Positions 24,644 to 36,055 of a stretch of DNA of 64,000 bases are shown in pieces. The stretch comes from Tethya wilhelma (taxonomy: Eukaryota; Porifera; Demospongiae; Tethyida; Tethyidae). Where the stretch lies: contig CAXIPT010000036.1 of NCBI GenBank assembly GCA_964030475.1, positions 70,117-134,116 on the forward strand, in the 5' to 3' direction. Every line of letters starts with the position of its first letter. Position 1 is the stretch's first letter. Below the pieces are notes generated by a model. The model had not been told where the DNA came from. It saw only the letters and a program-made list of their open reading frames with translations, and did no database searches. The translations under genes were made by a program, and so were the position numbers.

Positions 24644-24854
24644 CAAAAGACAATTCTGTCTCAAACTGATAACAAGAAACTCAAGAATCTTATAGTTGAT
24701 GCCCTTGATCGTCTTGAGAAGTTAAAAATTGAGCCTAACATCAAACCAACACTGTCTGGACTTTTGAATGAGTTGGAAAATCTACCTATGCCTTCTAAAG
24801 CTCAGCCTAGTGAAGTTGGTGACAGTGTTAGGCCAAAAAAGATCTTGCCAAGAG
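24644..24854 (+). CDS. CAPN7: Calpain-7 exon 4: end of MIT 2 and linker
   Basis: 211 bp, acceptor ccacacag, donor gtgagg. It encodes QKTILSQTDNKKLKNLIVDA, a third MIT helix (LDRLEKLK), then a proline-rich linker ending VRPKKILPRG. It ends in phase 1, whereas the next recognisable exon (26400) begins in phase 0, so intervening coding exons are missing. Confidence 0.8.
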
Positions 24855-25052
24855 GTGAGGATTGCTAATTTTTGAGTGTTGTATATGTACACAGTAAATT
24901 TAGTTGTACACATCCTGTATATATGGTTATCCTGTGCAATTCATGCACTATAGCATTCATTGAAGGTTACATATGCATTGCTTTATGATTAGAAATTTCA
25001 TTAGTGCAAAATCTGGCAATTGCGTAGCCAGGAGGGTACTAAAGGAGCTCTT

Positions 25053-25122
25053 GCACTCCCTTTTTTCTGTCGCAAAATTTATACATCTATGTATAAATTT
25101 TGCGACAGAAAAAGGGGAGTAT
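25053..25122. repeat. Near-perfect palindrome
   Basis: Arms of about 34 bp around a 2-base centre; core ctgtcgcaaaatttatacat and its complement, with one mismatch in the outer part. Could extrude as a cruciform or fold as an RNA hairpin. Confidence 0.85.
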
Positions 25123-25796
25123 ATATATAGGTATATAGGTATTATAGTATTATAATGCACTATTTTTTAGTTTGTTTTTGTGTACTTACTTTACCAACAC
25201 TGTTTAGCAGTCATCTTTGGTCAGAGTTTAATCCAGAGCAACTACTGTATTAGAAGCTTTGTTTGCTTCTACAAGGATTTAGAGAGCATTTGATCTAGCG
25301 GGTGTGTGGTACAGTTCGATTTAACATTTAAAGGATGATTGTGACAGTCACGAATCCATGATAATAAATACATACCACTTCCAGTAGACGATTGTCACAT
25401 TTCCGTGACGCGTATAATTATAACTACTCGCTAAGACCATGGAGAAATCGAGAAACCAAAACTGAAGGTCGCAATCGCAACTAACTCCGCCATGACAGAT
25501 TTATGAATAAAAAACTAACTAGCCTAACGGAATCCCAAAAGCGATGGTATAGCCTTATAGCCTAGCTATTCCTACAGTAATATATAAAGTACTAACCTTG
25601 TGCTTTGTATATAGGACTCTGGAGAAAACAAGCTACTAAAAGTGATGGTCGTCATCGTGACCTTTGTCGCTTTATGAGCCTATAGTTCCATGCCCAATTC
25701 AAGGTTAAAGTTAGTACTTCACATCTGAGTAGGGTGGTACCTTACCTAACTGCACAGCTAGCTCAAAGTTCACATAATAATTGGTTGTATGAGTGT

Positions 25797-25801
25797 GTGA
25801 G

Positions 25802-25834
<33 letters not shown>

Positions 25835-25845
25835 ATTTGTGTGTC
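25797..25845. repeat. GT-rich microsatellite
   Basis: Interrupted GT repeats, followed by a G-rich patch (gaggggggaggggg). Confidence 0.85.
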
Positions 25846-26029
25846 TGAGGGGGGAGGGGGAATTAGGCATGCTGTAGGGATTACTTAGGAGACATCATGT
25901 CATTAGCAAAAACAAACAAAACAAATCTAATACCATAATATACACAATAATACAGGCCAATAATCCTCAGAATGAAGCTCCTATCCCATTCTCCTAAACA
26001 ACCATGTAAACACTCCAAAAGAAAGGCCA

Positions 26030-26105
26030 AATACGTGAATATTTGTATTGCGCTAATGGGCCATCCGTGCCATTCCTGTGTACCCAGTACTACCGTACTG
26101 GGAAT
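26030..26105 (+). repeat. Repeat family A terminal fragment
   Basis: Carries only the 'gcgctaatgggccatccgtg' block and the terminal palindrome cccagtactaccgtactggg. Confidence 0.75.
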
Positions 26106-26399
26106 ACTGTATAATTATAGTTCTTCTAGTCTAGATTCAGACCATGCAAACTATATTTGCCAATTCACAGATATCCATTAATTTTTAGCTAGATACACTG
26201 CTACTACTGCTTATTTCATATTTAAAAAAGGCTTGCCAAAATCTACAAATTCATTGACAAAGAAAAAACTGTACTTACAAACACTAGCCTACCATAGCCT
26301 CATTCGATCCCAAGCTCATGCCTCGCGTATATTTTCTTCACTAATTGGAGAGAGATAGCCTGAAACATTTTATCTCATACACACATTAATGTTTGTTAG

Positions 26400-26493
26400 G
26401 GAAATTTTTCTGAAAATGACAAAACCAACTGGACTTCACGTCTGAGAAAAGCTCTAAACTTTGATCAAACTCAAGCTCTACAAGTTGACAACG
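26400..26493 (+). CDS. CAPN7: Calpain-7 exon 5: end of protease domain
   Basis: 94 bp, acceptor ttgttag, donor gtttgt. It encodes GNFSENDKTNWTSRLRKALN then FDQTQALQVDN, matching the region just after the catalytic Asn in CAPN7. Phase 0 start. Confidence 0.85.
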
Positions 26494-26544
26494 GTTTGTG
26501 TTTTTAATTTGCTACACCTCTGTCCATATTAAGTTCTATTGCAG

Positions 26545-26644
26545 GTGTGTTTTGGATCGACTGGGTTTCACTCAGAAAATTTTATGATGTAGCTTACCTC
26601 AACTGGAAGCCTGAATTGTTTGGCTATAAGTCTACTTTGCATGA
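26545..26644 (+). CDS. CAPN7: Calpain-7 exon 6: end of protease domain
   Basis: 100 bp, acceptor attgcag, donor gtaagt. It encodes GVFWIDWVSLRKFYDVAYLN then WKPELFGYKSTLH, the conserved calpain segment that closes domain II. In frame with exons 5 and 7. Confidence 0.9.
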
Positions 26645-27555
26645 GTAAGTTTATTAGTACACAATGTGCATGATTATGGCTTGTGCTAGTTTAATGATAT
26701 TGAAGGACTTACATAACCGTGACATTGTACAGTACAAATCAATAAAAAAAGTTGCCATTTCTGTACCATTTTATAGCCATACTAAGGAAATAAAATCAGC
26801 TTTTATGCTTTCGTACAGATGTGTTCACTGTTGTACGTTTGCTAATTATGTAGATAATGTTTGTTGTATGCAAAATATATGAAAATTTGGTACGCTTAAA
26901 AGTAGTGTTTATGCAGTGCAGCTGTCTTGGCTCATTTTGTGAAACTAGTGTTAGTGACCATTTTTCTCTATCAAATACGGATAAAACGGATTCTACTCTT
27001 GATTTGGATACACAGATGCCTGATTCTGGCGTGTCACAATTTACTCCCAGAGTGTGTTCTTTATGTTTGCTTGACATCTTGATGTTGTTAGTCTTAAACA
27101 AGATATGAATAGCTTGGAGTAATTTAGTATTCACCAGAGCAGGTGTAGCCAGTTTGTGACATTGCCTCAATTTGTTGATAGAATGAAGCAGTTACTCTGT
27201 AGACAGCTGCAGGAGGTATAAAATCAACATATTTGTGATACAACATAAAAATCTTGTGTGAACCATGAATGAAAACCTGGAGGTGATGAAAAAGGCTTCT
27301 CTAAGTCATCCCATTGTTGCTTAACTTCATTCACTTAGAAAGCAGTTCGCTTTCACTTTTTGCATTAACTAGACCTCGTTCTAACTATTCCAAAAATATC
27401 CTTTGTTAATTCCATGATACTTGAAGAAGGAATACTGAGCTCTCATAACCTGCACTCCACATTATCATGAAAATGCAGAAAACTACGCAAGTTTGTTGAA
27501 ACAGCTGAGAAGGAATTAGTTAATGTGTGCTTCTTCACCATCTCTTCCAAAGCAC
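26645..27555. other. CAPN7 intron 6, first part
   Basis: Open frames near 26857-27108 on both strands show no recognisable motif. No exon supported. Confidence 0.35.
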
Positions 27556-28181
27556 TTAAGGTTACGGGATACCGTTTGCATTTAATTAAACGAAACAAAA
27601 TTGTTTTCTTCAAAATCAGTATCAGTTTAGTTCAAAATGGTGGAGATATACTCATAATTGAAATTTTGACATCAAACATAGGCATTGATAAGCCAATTCA
27701 TCTTTGTTTTTGTGCTTTCACAGTTTTTTTTTATACTGACTAGGGACTGACGAAGAGTTTTTGTAGAATACTACTTTGTAAAATGAACGAAACACTCAAA
27801 CAGTAAGCAGACTGACCTCAGTGTGAGTTGAGAATCAACAGACCTCACTATATTTCCCAAGCAAGTAAGCAATTTTTTAAAAACTCTTCGCTAGGCCCTC
27901 ACAATTACAGTTAGATTTCTGTGTGTCTGCCTTGATTCACTCCACTAACCCTACTGTTGCAGATATTTGACGTCAAAAAATGGCTAAATTTGAACTCTTC
28001 GCTTTAGTAATCTATGGCTAAACTTGTGTTAACAACCAAATTCAGCTTAGAGTTGCATAAATTATAGCTGAACTAGTGTGTAAAGTCTCAGCACTGTGCA
28101 ATGAGCACTTTTTGCTAAATTCTGAATAAAGTGCATCCAGTGTGGTCTTGCAATTATTTTGCCTGTATCCCGGAACCTTAA
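27556..28181. mobile_element. TTAA-flanked TIR element, copy 2
   Basis: TTAA then ggttacgggataccgtttgc at the left; cctgtatcccggaacc then TTAA at the right. Internally like the 42.25 kb copy and different from the 17.66 and 51.88 kb copies, so there are two subfamilies with shared ends. Confidence 0.8.
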
Positions 28182-28423
28182 GTTGCTGCAGTTCAGCTTC
28201 GCAGATTCACCATTACACTGCAACAGTAAACGATGATAAGTATAGTCACAGTTTCAGCTAAGAATCTAAGGCTGAATGTGGATCGATACTCAACACACTG
28301 AAATTGTCTGAAGCTGTACAAAATTGTACAAGGTCATTAAGCATCAAATCAAAAGCCATGGAATATCATCAAAGGGAGGGGTGCAGCATTTACTGAACAT
28401 ACAAATGCATCCGTACCCTTCTA

Positions 28424-29713
28424 TCCTCCTTCCTTACACATTATCATAAGGGAATACAGTGCATCATCTTCAGGCCTAGACAAGTGACGCCGCAGATCAT
28501 TTACCTGTTGTCCTCCACGAGGCAAAGCCGAAGCACTTGGTGCATTGGTAATACCACCACTTTCAGCAGAAAGAAAAGACAGTGAACGCTAGCTGTACTT
28601 CTCAGTTTTAACTTTTTCAATGCATGGAGACTGCTAGGAATTGTACAAATGTATTCTTGAGAATTTAGGGAATTTCCATTTGTCGCTACCTTTACTTCGT
28701 GTTTATTATTGGTTTAAACATGCTGCAACAGGGCTAGGTTCTGTGTATTTATATCAATATCTGCTGAGCAATATAAATATAAGTTAAACACAAGACGTAC
28801 TGTATCAAATATGAAAATATGAACAATCTGGGTCCAGATGACATGTGCAGAGAATTATGATGATTTTCATCTCTCCAATTTCATCAACCAATAACCACAA
28901 CTGATAACTACCACCCCACCTCCAACTTCCCTTGTACAAGCAAAGTATTTTGGATATGACAAAGTAGACATATTGATAATCAAAACTGGGTTACAGTTGA
29001 CACCAATTGGTAGACGAGTACAAATAGTAGCCGTATCTAATTCATGATTGAGGTTTTGTGGTGGATGGGCATTTCATGACACTCATGCAAATAAGCACAT
29101 GACACTTCTAGCTTGAACACATTCCCTTTCCTGGAGAATCGGTGATTCATTAGTAGCCATGAATTTTGATGATATAACCAGTTACCAGTCAATACCCAGC
29201 CTAGACTAATACAACTTACTTGATTAGAGAATTCATTGGAACAGTAGGTTTGATCTTGCCAAGTGAAAACTCATCACAATCACAAATGAAAAACAATACT
29301 AGGGTATAATGTGATATTAGTTTTGTTGGCAAAAGCTTACTTGAACTCTGTACTTTCATCTTTTATCTCTATAGCAATCATGGGGCCTTCAACTCAGAGT
29401 TAGCATGGTCTGAGTCTGGCCTAGACTCTTTAGTCACTATCAAACTAAGAAGGCAATATGATTGATGACAGTACTGAAATTTACCTGTGCAATATAAAAT
29501 AATATTATATAAACTTACAAACACATGCCGATAAGCATCATCTATGTATAGTACCTCTGCTCTGTCAACACCAGATGTTAGGCTCTGAGCTAACCAGCCA
29601 CATGCACAGTTATCTAAGATCTTGTACATACAGGGCATGCACGTACTTAAATACCCCAACAATGTTTTTCTACTCCCATTCCCATTTTCATTTCCGCTCC
29701 TATTTTCAGCATT
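28424..29713 (-). CDS. Possible small nested gene, minus strand
   Basis: Tentative. An ATG at 29720 or nearby opens MENAENRSGNENGNGSR, then a Cys-rich stretch (CMPCMYKILDNCACGWLA) and GVDRAEVLYIDDAYRHVF, with a good donor (gtaagt) near 29518. Further exon-like pieces with gtaagt donors lie downstream: MIAIEIKDESTEFK (ending about 29341) and IKPTVPMNSLIK (about 29222-29257). Near 28424-28570 a terminal-looking piece reads SGGITNAPSASALPRGGQQ, then RRHLSRPEDDALYSL and a stop. The phases between pieces do not all fit as I read them, so some exons are missing or wrong. It would sit antisense inside CAPN7 intron 6. Function not recognised. Confidence 0.3.
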
Positions 29714-29759
29714 TTCCATGGAGTTGCCCAATGTGAAGAATAAGTAATTAGAGATCATT

Positions 29760-30430
29760 ACAGAACCAATGAATGATTAATGGATTTATTAATTGTTATC
29801 GCTAAAGAACCAAACTAAGTATGCCAAACCTCTGATCTCTACAATTCTTGTAAAGTGTTTCGTACAATATCTTACTATTTTTTAAAAATTAAGATTCCAT
29901 TTTAAAACTATGATCTTGTGATGTATGTATGTGCACAAATTCCTTCCTGTTTTCAGATGATTTAGCAATGCTGGTTGAAAACTCGCACTTTCTTAACCAA
30001 CAACAACAGTAGCAGATAGTTCACTGAGTACTTCTAATTATGTTTACGCTTGAACTTCAAGTACACATTTACTACGCAGCATCTGCTGTACTCAAGTATA
30101 TGTGTGTAAACTTTGTACAGTACGCAAAGTACAGCTACCGCTGTACAAACCCCCCTTAAAATGTTAGGATGAAGTTCCATGAAATACAAATGTACTGCAC
30201 ATGTATAGTACAGATATAGAAATAGTACTGTATAGCAGTGCGTGCAATTCTTCATCCAAAATTGACACATTCCTTGCAAACAGCACACTGTATGTCATAC
30301 ATTACTGCTGCCCTCAGAACTTTCATATCCATTCTGGATCTAACTTTTTTTTTTGCGATTAGGCCATTACTGTGTCTCATTGTTAGTACATGCTTGTTGT
30401 TTATCACAAGTTTATTATTCATCACAATAG
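29760..30430. other. CAPN7 intron 6, last part
   Basis: AT-rich, with no exon or clear element recognised. Confidence 0.4.
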
Positions 30431-30474
30431 TGTTTGGAAACCAAGCAGTGTTGAAAAAGACTGGTATGACATTA
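30431..30474 (+). CDS. CAPN7: Calpain-7 exon 7
   Basis: 44 bp, acceptor cacaatag, donor gtaagt. It encodes VWKPSSVEKDWYDI between the protease end and the first C2-like domain. Phases (2 then 1) fit exons 6 and 8, and the next codons begin NNPQY as in CAPN7. Confidence 0.75.
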
Positions 30475-30541
30475 GTAAGTATATGATTTAGATTCCACCT
30501 GAAGTTAATTCAATCTGTCATTATTATATTAATCATCTTAG

Positions 30542-30630
30542 GCAACAACCCTCAATATTCACTAAAAGTGAACTGTACGGATTCAGCTGCAACGGTGTGG
30601 GTTCTTCTTTCTCGGCATATTACAAGAAAG
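30542..30630 (+). CDS. CAPN7: Calpain-7 exon 8: first C2-like domain
   Basis: 89 bp, acceptor catcttag, donor gtactt (non-standard but GT). It encodes NNPQYSLKVNCTDSAATVWV then LLSRHITRK, one of the most diagnostic CAPN7 stretches. Confidence 0.92.
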
Positions 30631-30697
30631 GTACTTGTGTGAGTTGAATTTTACCTTGAAAGTATTGAATGTGCTGTTTTTTTTTTCATTTTATAAG

Positions 30698-30773
30698 AAT
30701 GATTTTGCCCACAATGAAAAGTTCATTACTTTGAATATTGCTAGAAGTGATGGCAAGCGGATTTTCTATCCAG
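30698..30773 (+). CDS. CAPN7: Calpain-7 exon 9: first C2-like domain
   Basis: 76 bp, acceptor after a T-rich tract, donor gttcag. It encodes NDFAHNEKFITLNIARSDGK then RIFYPG. Confidence 0.9.
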
Positions 30774-30843
30774 GTTCAGTATTTATCCAACATTTGCATT
30801 ATGACATAGTTTTTAGTATTCAAAACTTTTTGCCTCTTCATAG

Positions 30844-30983
30844 ATAAGTTTTTCCATCAAGGAGTCAAGATTAATACACCTCACTATTTAGCAAAGCTGC
30901 AGAGTATTCCTAAAGGTACAAGTTCCTTCACTGTGATTGTCTCGCAACTTGAAAGCTTGAGTCCTATCTATTACACTCTGAGA
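30844..30983 (+). CDS. CAPN7: Calpain-7 exon 10: first C2-like domain
   Basis: 140 bp, acceptor cttcatag, donor gtaagt. It encodes FFHQGVKINTPHYLAKLQSI then PKGTSSFTVIVSQLE and IYYTLR. In frame with both neighbours. Confidence 0.9.
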
Positions 30984-31089
30984 GTAAGTCAAGTGTAGGT
31001 ATACATATAGACCAATGTAAAATCTCGTGTGCTTGTACTTGAAAATATGAATTAATGGCCCTTTTCACGTAAAGCAAAAGAATTTCGCT

Positions 31090-31895
31090 AGCCCGTTAAT
31101 GAAGCGTGACGTCACGGCTGGGGTACATTCATCTGCCATCTTGGGCTACTTTTGTATGCGAGTCAATGGGGAAACGTGCAAATTGAGCACTGCGTATTTC
31201 CGTGTATATACCATATATTCTAAATATAAGACATGCAAAGAAAAGTTCAAAACAAGCTCTTTCCAACGCAAAAAGAACCAGGACAGTCAGACGCTCAGAA
31301 GCAAAGCTTGCTAGTGCAAGAATAACCACTGGTTTTGTACTTATTTGGGCTTATATCTTGAGAAATAAATATTCTAAAGTCTCTAAGGTATGTTTAGCAT
31401 GCAACAGGATATATGCAAGGCAAAATTACACTTTATCCCTCTTTCTACAGTCCAGAAATAGCACTTAAAGCCCGTCTGCCTTCTTTTTAGGAATGCTCAT
31501 AGTAAATAGTCATGCAAATATTTTAGAAACAAACAGAACAGTTAGTATATGCTCTAGCACTACTTCTACAACAGTCTTGAAGCTAAATAGCACTTGTAGA
31601 ACTTAGCACAGTCTTTTTAAAGCCTACTTTTTGTTTTCAAACCACGGAAATTCTTGCACTTCTAGCTTCGCTTCTGAGCATCTGACTGTCCTGGTTCTTT
31701 TTGCGTTGGAAAGAGCTTGCTTTTAAACTTTTCTTTGCATCTCTCATATTTCTAAAGAATATACGGCATACACGCGGAAATACACAGCACTCAATTTTGC
31801 ACATTTCCCCATTGACTTCCATACAAGAGTACCCCAAGATGGTGGATGAATGTACCCCAGCCGTGACGTCACACGTAATTAAGTGCTAATGAATT
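31090..31895. mobile_element. Long-TIR foldback element with TGACGTCA ends
   Basis: About 245 bp at 31092-31336 recurs inverted at 31641-31893. The outer ends contain gtgacgtcac, an exact cAMP-response-element palindrome. Non-coding centre of about 300 bp. Lies in CAPN7 intron 10. Confidence 0.8.
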
Positions 31896-31977
31896 CCTTA
31901 TAGACTTACCTGAAAAGGACTATATTTAAAGGGCAATGTAGTTCTTACGAGTATGCATAAATGTATAATGTATATTA

Positions 31978-32440
31978 TTCCCAGTACGGTAGTACTGGGT
32001 ATATAGGCACAAATAGCCCATTAGCACAATACAAATTATATTCATGGCAATAGCTCTGCGTGCTTGGCAATATAAGGTTTCTAGAGCTACTGTTTAGCTC
32101 ATTCTTTTTCTAATGAGCCCAAAAACATGGCCTAAAGCCATCACTAAAGTACCAAACTAAAATATGCCAAACCTCCAGTTTCTTCATCTTCTTCTTCTGC
32201 TGCTGTTATGTCATGACTTTTCTCGAAGACTTTACACTTATAGAAGGTAATTCTTGAACGAATAAACTTGGTATGTTGGTCTTCATTCGCTTTTGGCATC
32301 GATTTTCTGTGTAACTCGTCGAGTGACTCAATACAAGACGAAAAACGCTCTCTCTGTATGACAGCTATTTTTTGTAAACTCATAAATTATTCATAAGCTA
32401 GCCTAAAGACCCTTTCCATATTCAAGTGTGCGTTATTTGG
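31978..32440 (-). repeat. Repeat family A copy, nearly complete
   Basis: Runs from the palindrome cccagtacggtagtactggg through a TTC/TGC tract to 'gtgcgttatttggaatc', the usual far end of the family. Confidence 0.8.
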
Positions 32441-32629
32441 AATCTATTGCAAGATGCCAGTCCCAAGCAGTGCTCCAATAAATTTGACATATATTAGACT
32501 CAGCTTGGGATTTCAGAGTTTCGGCTGTCTAAAAGGCATGACTGTACCAGTGTAGCCGGGCTGTTGGCAAGTTCTCTGCTTAGGCTATAAACTGTACTCC
32601 ACTGATATTATACACAATTATTCAAAAAA

Positions 32630-32910
32630 AATAGAACAAACAAGTACAATAAACATTAGAAATGTAATGCAAACATAGGAATGGATAAATCGTAACAAAG
32701 CGAGCAAACAAGATCGATAGGAATTGTTATCAGATTGAGCGAGTTCATTCCTGTGTCTACAATGTCAGTAGGGATATGAACATAGGTGACTCAGTGAAAT
32801 GAACTCATCGCTCAATCTGGCAACCATTCCTATCGATCTTGTTTGCTCACTTTTTTATGATTTGGCCACTTCTATGTTTACATTACATTTCTAATGTTTT
32901 TTGTTATATT
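32630..32910. mobile_element. Family C palindromic MITE next to CAPN7 exon 11
   Basis: Inverted arms with core 'aggaatgg(c/a)taaatcgtaa' and 'acattagaaatgtaatg'. The right arm ends about 10-20 bases before the exon 11 acceptor, so part of the acceptor region is flanked by element sequence. Confidence 0.75.
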
Positions 32911-32919
32911 ATTCTTCAG

Positions 32920-32982
32920 GTGTACTCAACATGTGAAATTTCTGTGTCGGCTGTCCCAAATCCTTACCGTCATCACCAGCAG
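32920..32982 (+). CDS. CAPN7: Calpain-7 exon 11
   Basis: 63 bp, exactly 21 codons: VYSTCEISVSAVPNPYRHHQ plus one residue. Acceptor attcttcag, donor gttaga. Matches the strand linking the two C2-like domains (VYSAC in relatives). Confidence 0.85.
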
Positions 32983-33091
32983 GTTAGACTTTTTTGTTAT
33001 TTTTTTAGTGGTTGTTATTATTTTTTATTTCACCATCAGTGAGGTTGAAGGTTACAAGTGTGAATATAGTGAATATTCCAAAATTTAACTA

Positions 33092-33560
33092 GAGAATGGC
33101 ACGGATGGCCCATTAGCGCAATACAAATATTCACGTGAATAACTCTGCAAAAACTAGGCGCTTGGCTCTAAAAGGCTTCTTAAGCTACTATTTTAATTAG
33201 CTTTTTCTCTTTCTAATGATCGAGCCCTAAACATGGCCTAAAACTATCGCTAAAGTACCAAACTAAAATATGCCAACCTACAATTTTCTCCATCTTCTTC
33301 TTATTCTTCTTCTATCTTGGCTCAACTTTTCTCAGAGACTATTCACTTTTAGAAGCTGATTCTTGAACGAACAAACTTGGTTTCTTTGGGGACAGTCGCT
33401 TTTGCCATTGGTTTTTTGTATCTCTCATTCAGTCGCTAGATACAAGGCAAAAAGCGCCTTCTCCATATGGCAGTCATTAATTTCTAAACATGCATTATTC
33501 ATTAGCTAGCTAGCCTAACGACACTTTCCATAATCAAGTGCGTGTTAATTGGAATCTATT
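33092..33560 (-). repeat. Repeat family A copy lacking palindrome
   Basis: Begins inside the family at 'aatggcacggatggccca' and runs to 'gtgcgtgttaattggaatc'; has the usual TTC tract and 'ctagatacaaggcaaaaagcg' block. Confidence 0.75.
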
Positions 33561-33802
33561 GCAGCATGCAGTGCTCTGAGTTCTGTGCTATCCTGTCGTT
33601 CTCTGTGTTCAGTTCTTCAGTAGGGAAGCTATCTTTAGCTAACAAGACACAAATATAATAGACGTACGTAAATCACGTTTAGCCTGGGGGCTCATAGTTT
33701 CAGCTGTCTGAAAGGCATAGGGCTGTTGGCAAGTTGACTGCTCAGCGTGGGCTACTGAAAGACTAAATTCCACTGATATTGTAAACAATTATTAGAAAAA
33801 AT

Positions 33803-34075
33803 AAAACAAACAAGTACAAAAAACATTAGAAATATAATGCAAACATAGGAATGGCCAAATCGTAAAAAAGCGAGCAAACAAGCCAGGAATGGTTGTCAGA
33901 TTGAGCGAGTTCATTCCTGTGTCTACATTGTCATTGAGCTCAGTAGGGATATGAACATGAGGTGACACAGTGAAATGAACTTGCTCAATCTGACAACCAT
34001 TCCTGGCTTGTTTGCTCACTTTTTTTTACAACTTAACCATTCCTATGTTTGCATTACATTTCTAATGTTTTTTGG
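33803..34075. mobile_element. Family C palindromic MITE
   Basis: Arms 'aaacattagaaatataatgc...gcgagcaaacaag' and inverse, about 270 bp. A related one-armed or rearranged copy follows at about 34120-34310. Confidence 0.75.
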
Positions 34076-34799
34076 GCTTGTCAATTAAACCTTTGCTTGA
34101 TAAGAGGTTGTGGATAAAGATGCAATGGCTGTTAGAGTGTGTAAGGAATTCTTCCTGTTGGCAAAATGAGATACTCAATAAGGAGATTGTTGAATGCAGC
34201 CATACGGGAAGAATTCTGCACACACTCTAACAGCCATTCTATTATGTTTGCGTTCTTTTTACAATTTAGCCATTCCTGTGTCTCATTACATTTCCAAAGT
34301 TTTTTTTATTTAGTATATATAATTATATTCCACGCATTTTGAGAATTTGCGCAATTTGCAATTGCGTAGCGCATTTTGGAATTTTTTAAAATGCGCAGAC
34401 AGAGCTAAATGATTATTACAATCACCTGATTATGATTATTTACAGTGAAGTTATTTTTACTGCCCCACCCAACTAATAACTTGACATAATAGAGTGATCT
34501 AGCTTGTACCTAACAGGAAATAAGATGAAAGTCATTGCTAATGAAATATGTCTGTCATGACAGAGTTAGTGATCATAGAGGTTGAACTTCAATGCTAACC
34601 AGTACAATGCTGGTACTCTGACTATATCTTTATAGTTATAATATAGATAAGCAGATCAATTTTTAGTGACCAATTAGATTGTAGGTTTTCTGTGTAGCCT
34701 CAGGCACCCAGAGTTGTTCAGTGTCCTCTGCTGGGCCCATTAGTTTAGCTAGAAGTACTGCACGTGGAAATATAATCAATATTCGTATAATTATAGTCT

Positions 34800-35110
34800 A
34801 TTAGCAAACTAAACTATGCCAAACCTCCAATTTTCTCCATCTTCTTCTTCTTTTTCTTCTTCTTCTTCTTCTTCTTCTTCTTCTTCTTCTTCTTCTTCTT
34901 CTTCTTCTTCTTCTTCTTCTTCTTCTTCTTCTTCTTCTTCTTCTATGTTGGCAAGACTTTTCTCAGAGACTGCTAACTTTCAGAAGCTGATTCATGAATG
35001 AATAAACTTGGTATCCTTGTCTTCAGTCACTTTTGGCATCTGTTTTGCATGTCTCTTGTCCAGTAGAGCTCTAGATATAAGACAAAAAGCGCTTTCTCCA
35101 AATGGTAGCC
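34800..35110 (-). repeat. Repeat family A fragment with long (TTC)n
   Basis: An uninterrupted TTC tract of about 100 bp (about 34842-34944) inside a family A fragment; the longest triplet run of the window. Confidence 0.85.
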
Positions 35111-35716
35111 ATGACAGTGATGACTACAAGTACAAATGAAGGCACCAAGGTGCACAACCCTTGGTGCATAATATGCATGTAAAATTCCAAGTACTTAGTG
35201 TGATTGTATGTGCTGTATGTAATTAGTGTATGAAGTTAAAATATTATGCATTGCTGTGTTTATGTGTTTGTACATTTATCATTCATGAAATGGTACAGTT
35301 ATTCGATTTGTTTCTTGATGTTGCATGGCTATCTTCACAGTACTATTATAGTAATTGCCACAATATTCACTGGGTACACATTATAGCACAATCTTGCTAC
35401 CTTTGTACAGATCCCAGGCCATATACTCTGCTATCTATGTTAAAATATGAACTGGCTCAGGCACGCCCCTCATGCTCGCCCTCCAATATCAATCTACGCT
35501 ATGTGACTCGCTCAGGCTCGCCCCTCATGCTCACTCTCCAAAATTTCAACTGTATGGCCTCGAAGCTTAGCGCTCGAACAGGCTGAAAAGCTTCATATCT
35601 CAGTCAGTACAAACTTTTGTAGAATTCTTTGTGTAATTCTTTTAGATAATCTTGATTATTTTACCTTGGTATGCCGCGTTTGAAGACTGGAGCTGTTGTT
35701 CTTGAGATATAGTTGG

Positions 35717-35718
<2 letters not shown>

Positions 35719-35752
<34 letters not shown>
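35719..35752. repeat. (CA)n microsatellite
   Basis: About 34 bp of CA repeats, followed by a 'gactaccgtaaccctaggtgcgcatg' fragment also seen near 9.9 and 11.5 kb. Confidence 0.9.
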
Positions 35753-35756
<4 letters not shown>

Positions 35757-35799
35757 AAACGACTACCGTAACCCTAGGTGCGCATGCCCAACAAGGGTT

Positions 35800-36055
35800 A
35801 AAAACATTAGAAATGTAATGCAAACATAGGAATGGCCAAATTGTAAAAAAGTGAGCAAACAAGAACGGTTCTCAGATTGAACGAGTTCATTTCATTGTGT
35901 CACCTAATTATGTTCACATCTCTACTGAGCTCAATGACATTGCATACACAGTAATGAACTCGCTCAATCTCACAACCATTCCTATCTTGTTTGCTAATTT
36001 TTTTATGATTTGGCCATTCCTATGTTTGCATTACATTTCTAGTGGTTTTTGTACT
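35800..36055. mobile_element. Family C palindromic MITE
   Basis: Same inverted arms as 33803-34075; centre includes 'cctaattatgttcacatctc'. Confidence 0.75.

Larger units (their letters stand above)
24855..26399. other. Gap where CAPN7 protease-core exons would be expected
   Basis: In CAPN7 relatives about 300 residues holding the catalytic Cys, His and Asn fall here. I looked through this 1.5 kb by eye and found none of the motifs (DCSF, THAY, KNPWS). It instead holds a near-perfect palindrome (25053-25122), GT repeats (25797-25845), diverged repeat pieces and a family A end (26030-26105). Confidence 0.6.

Noticed and set aside
34816..35001. Poly-serine open frame
   Set aside because: Translation of the (TTC)n microsatellite in a family A fragment.
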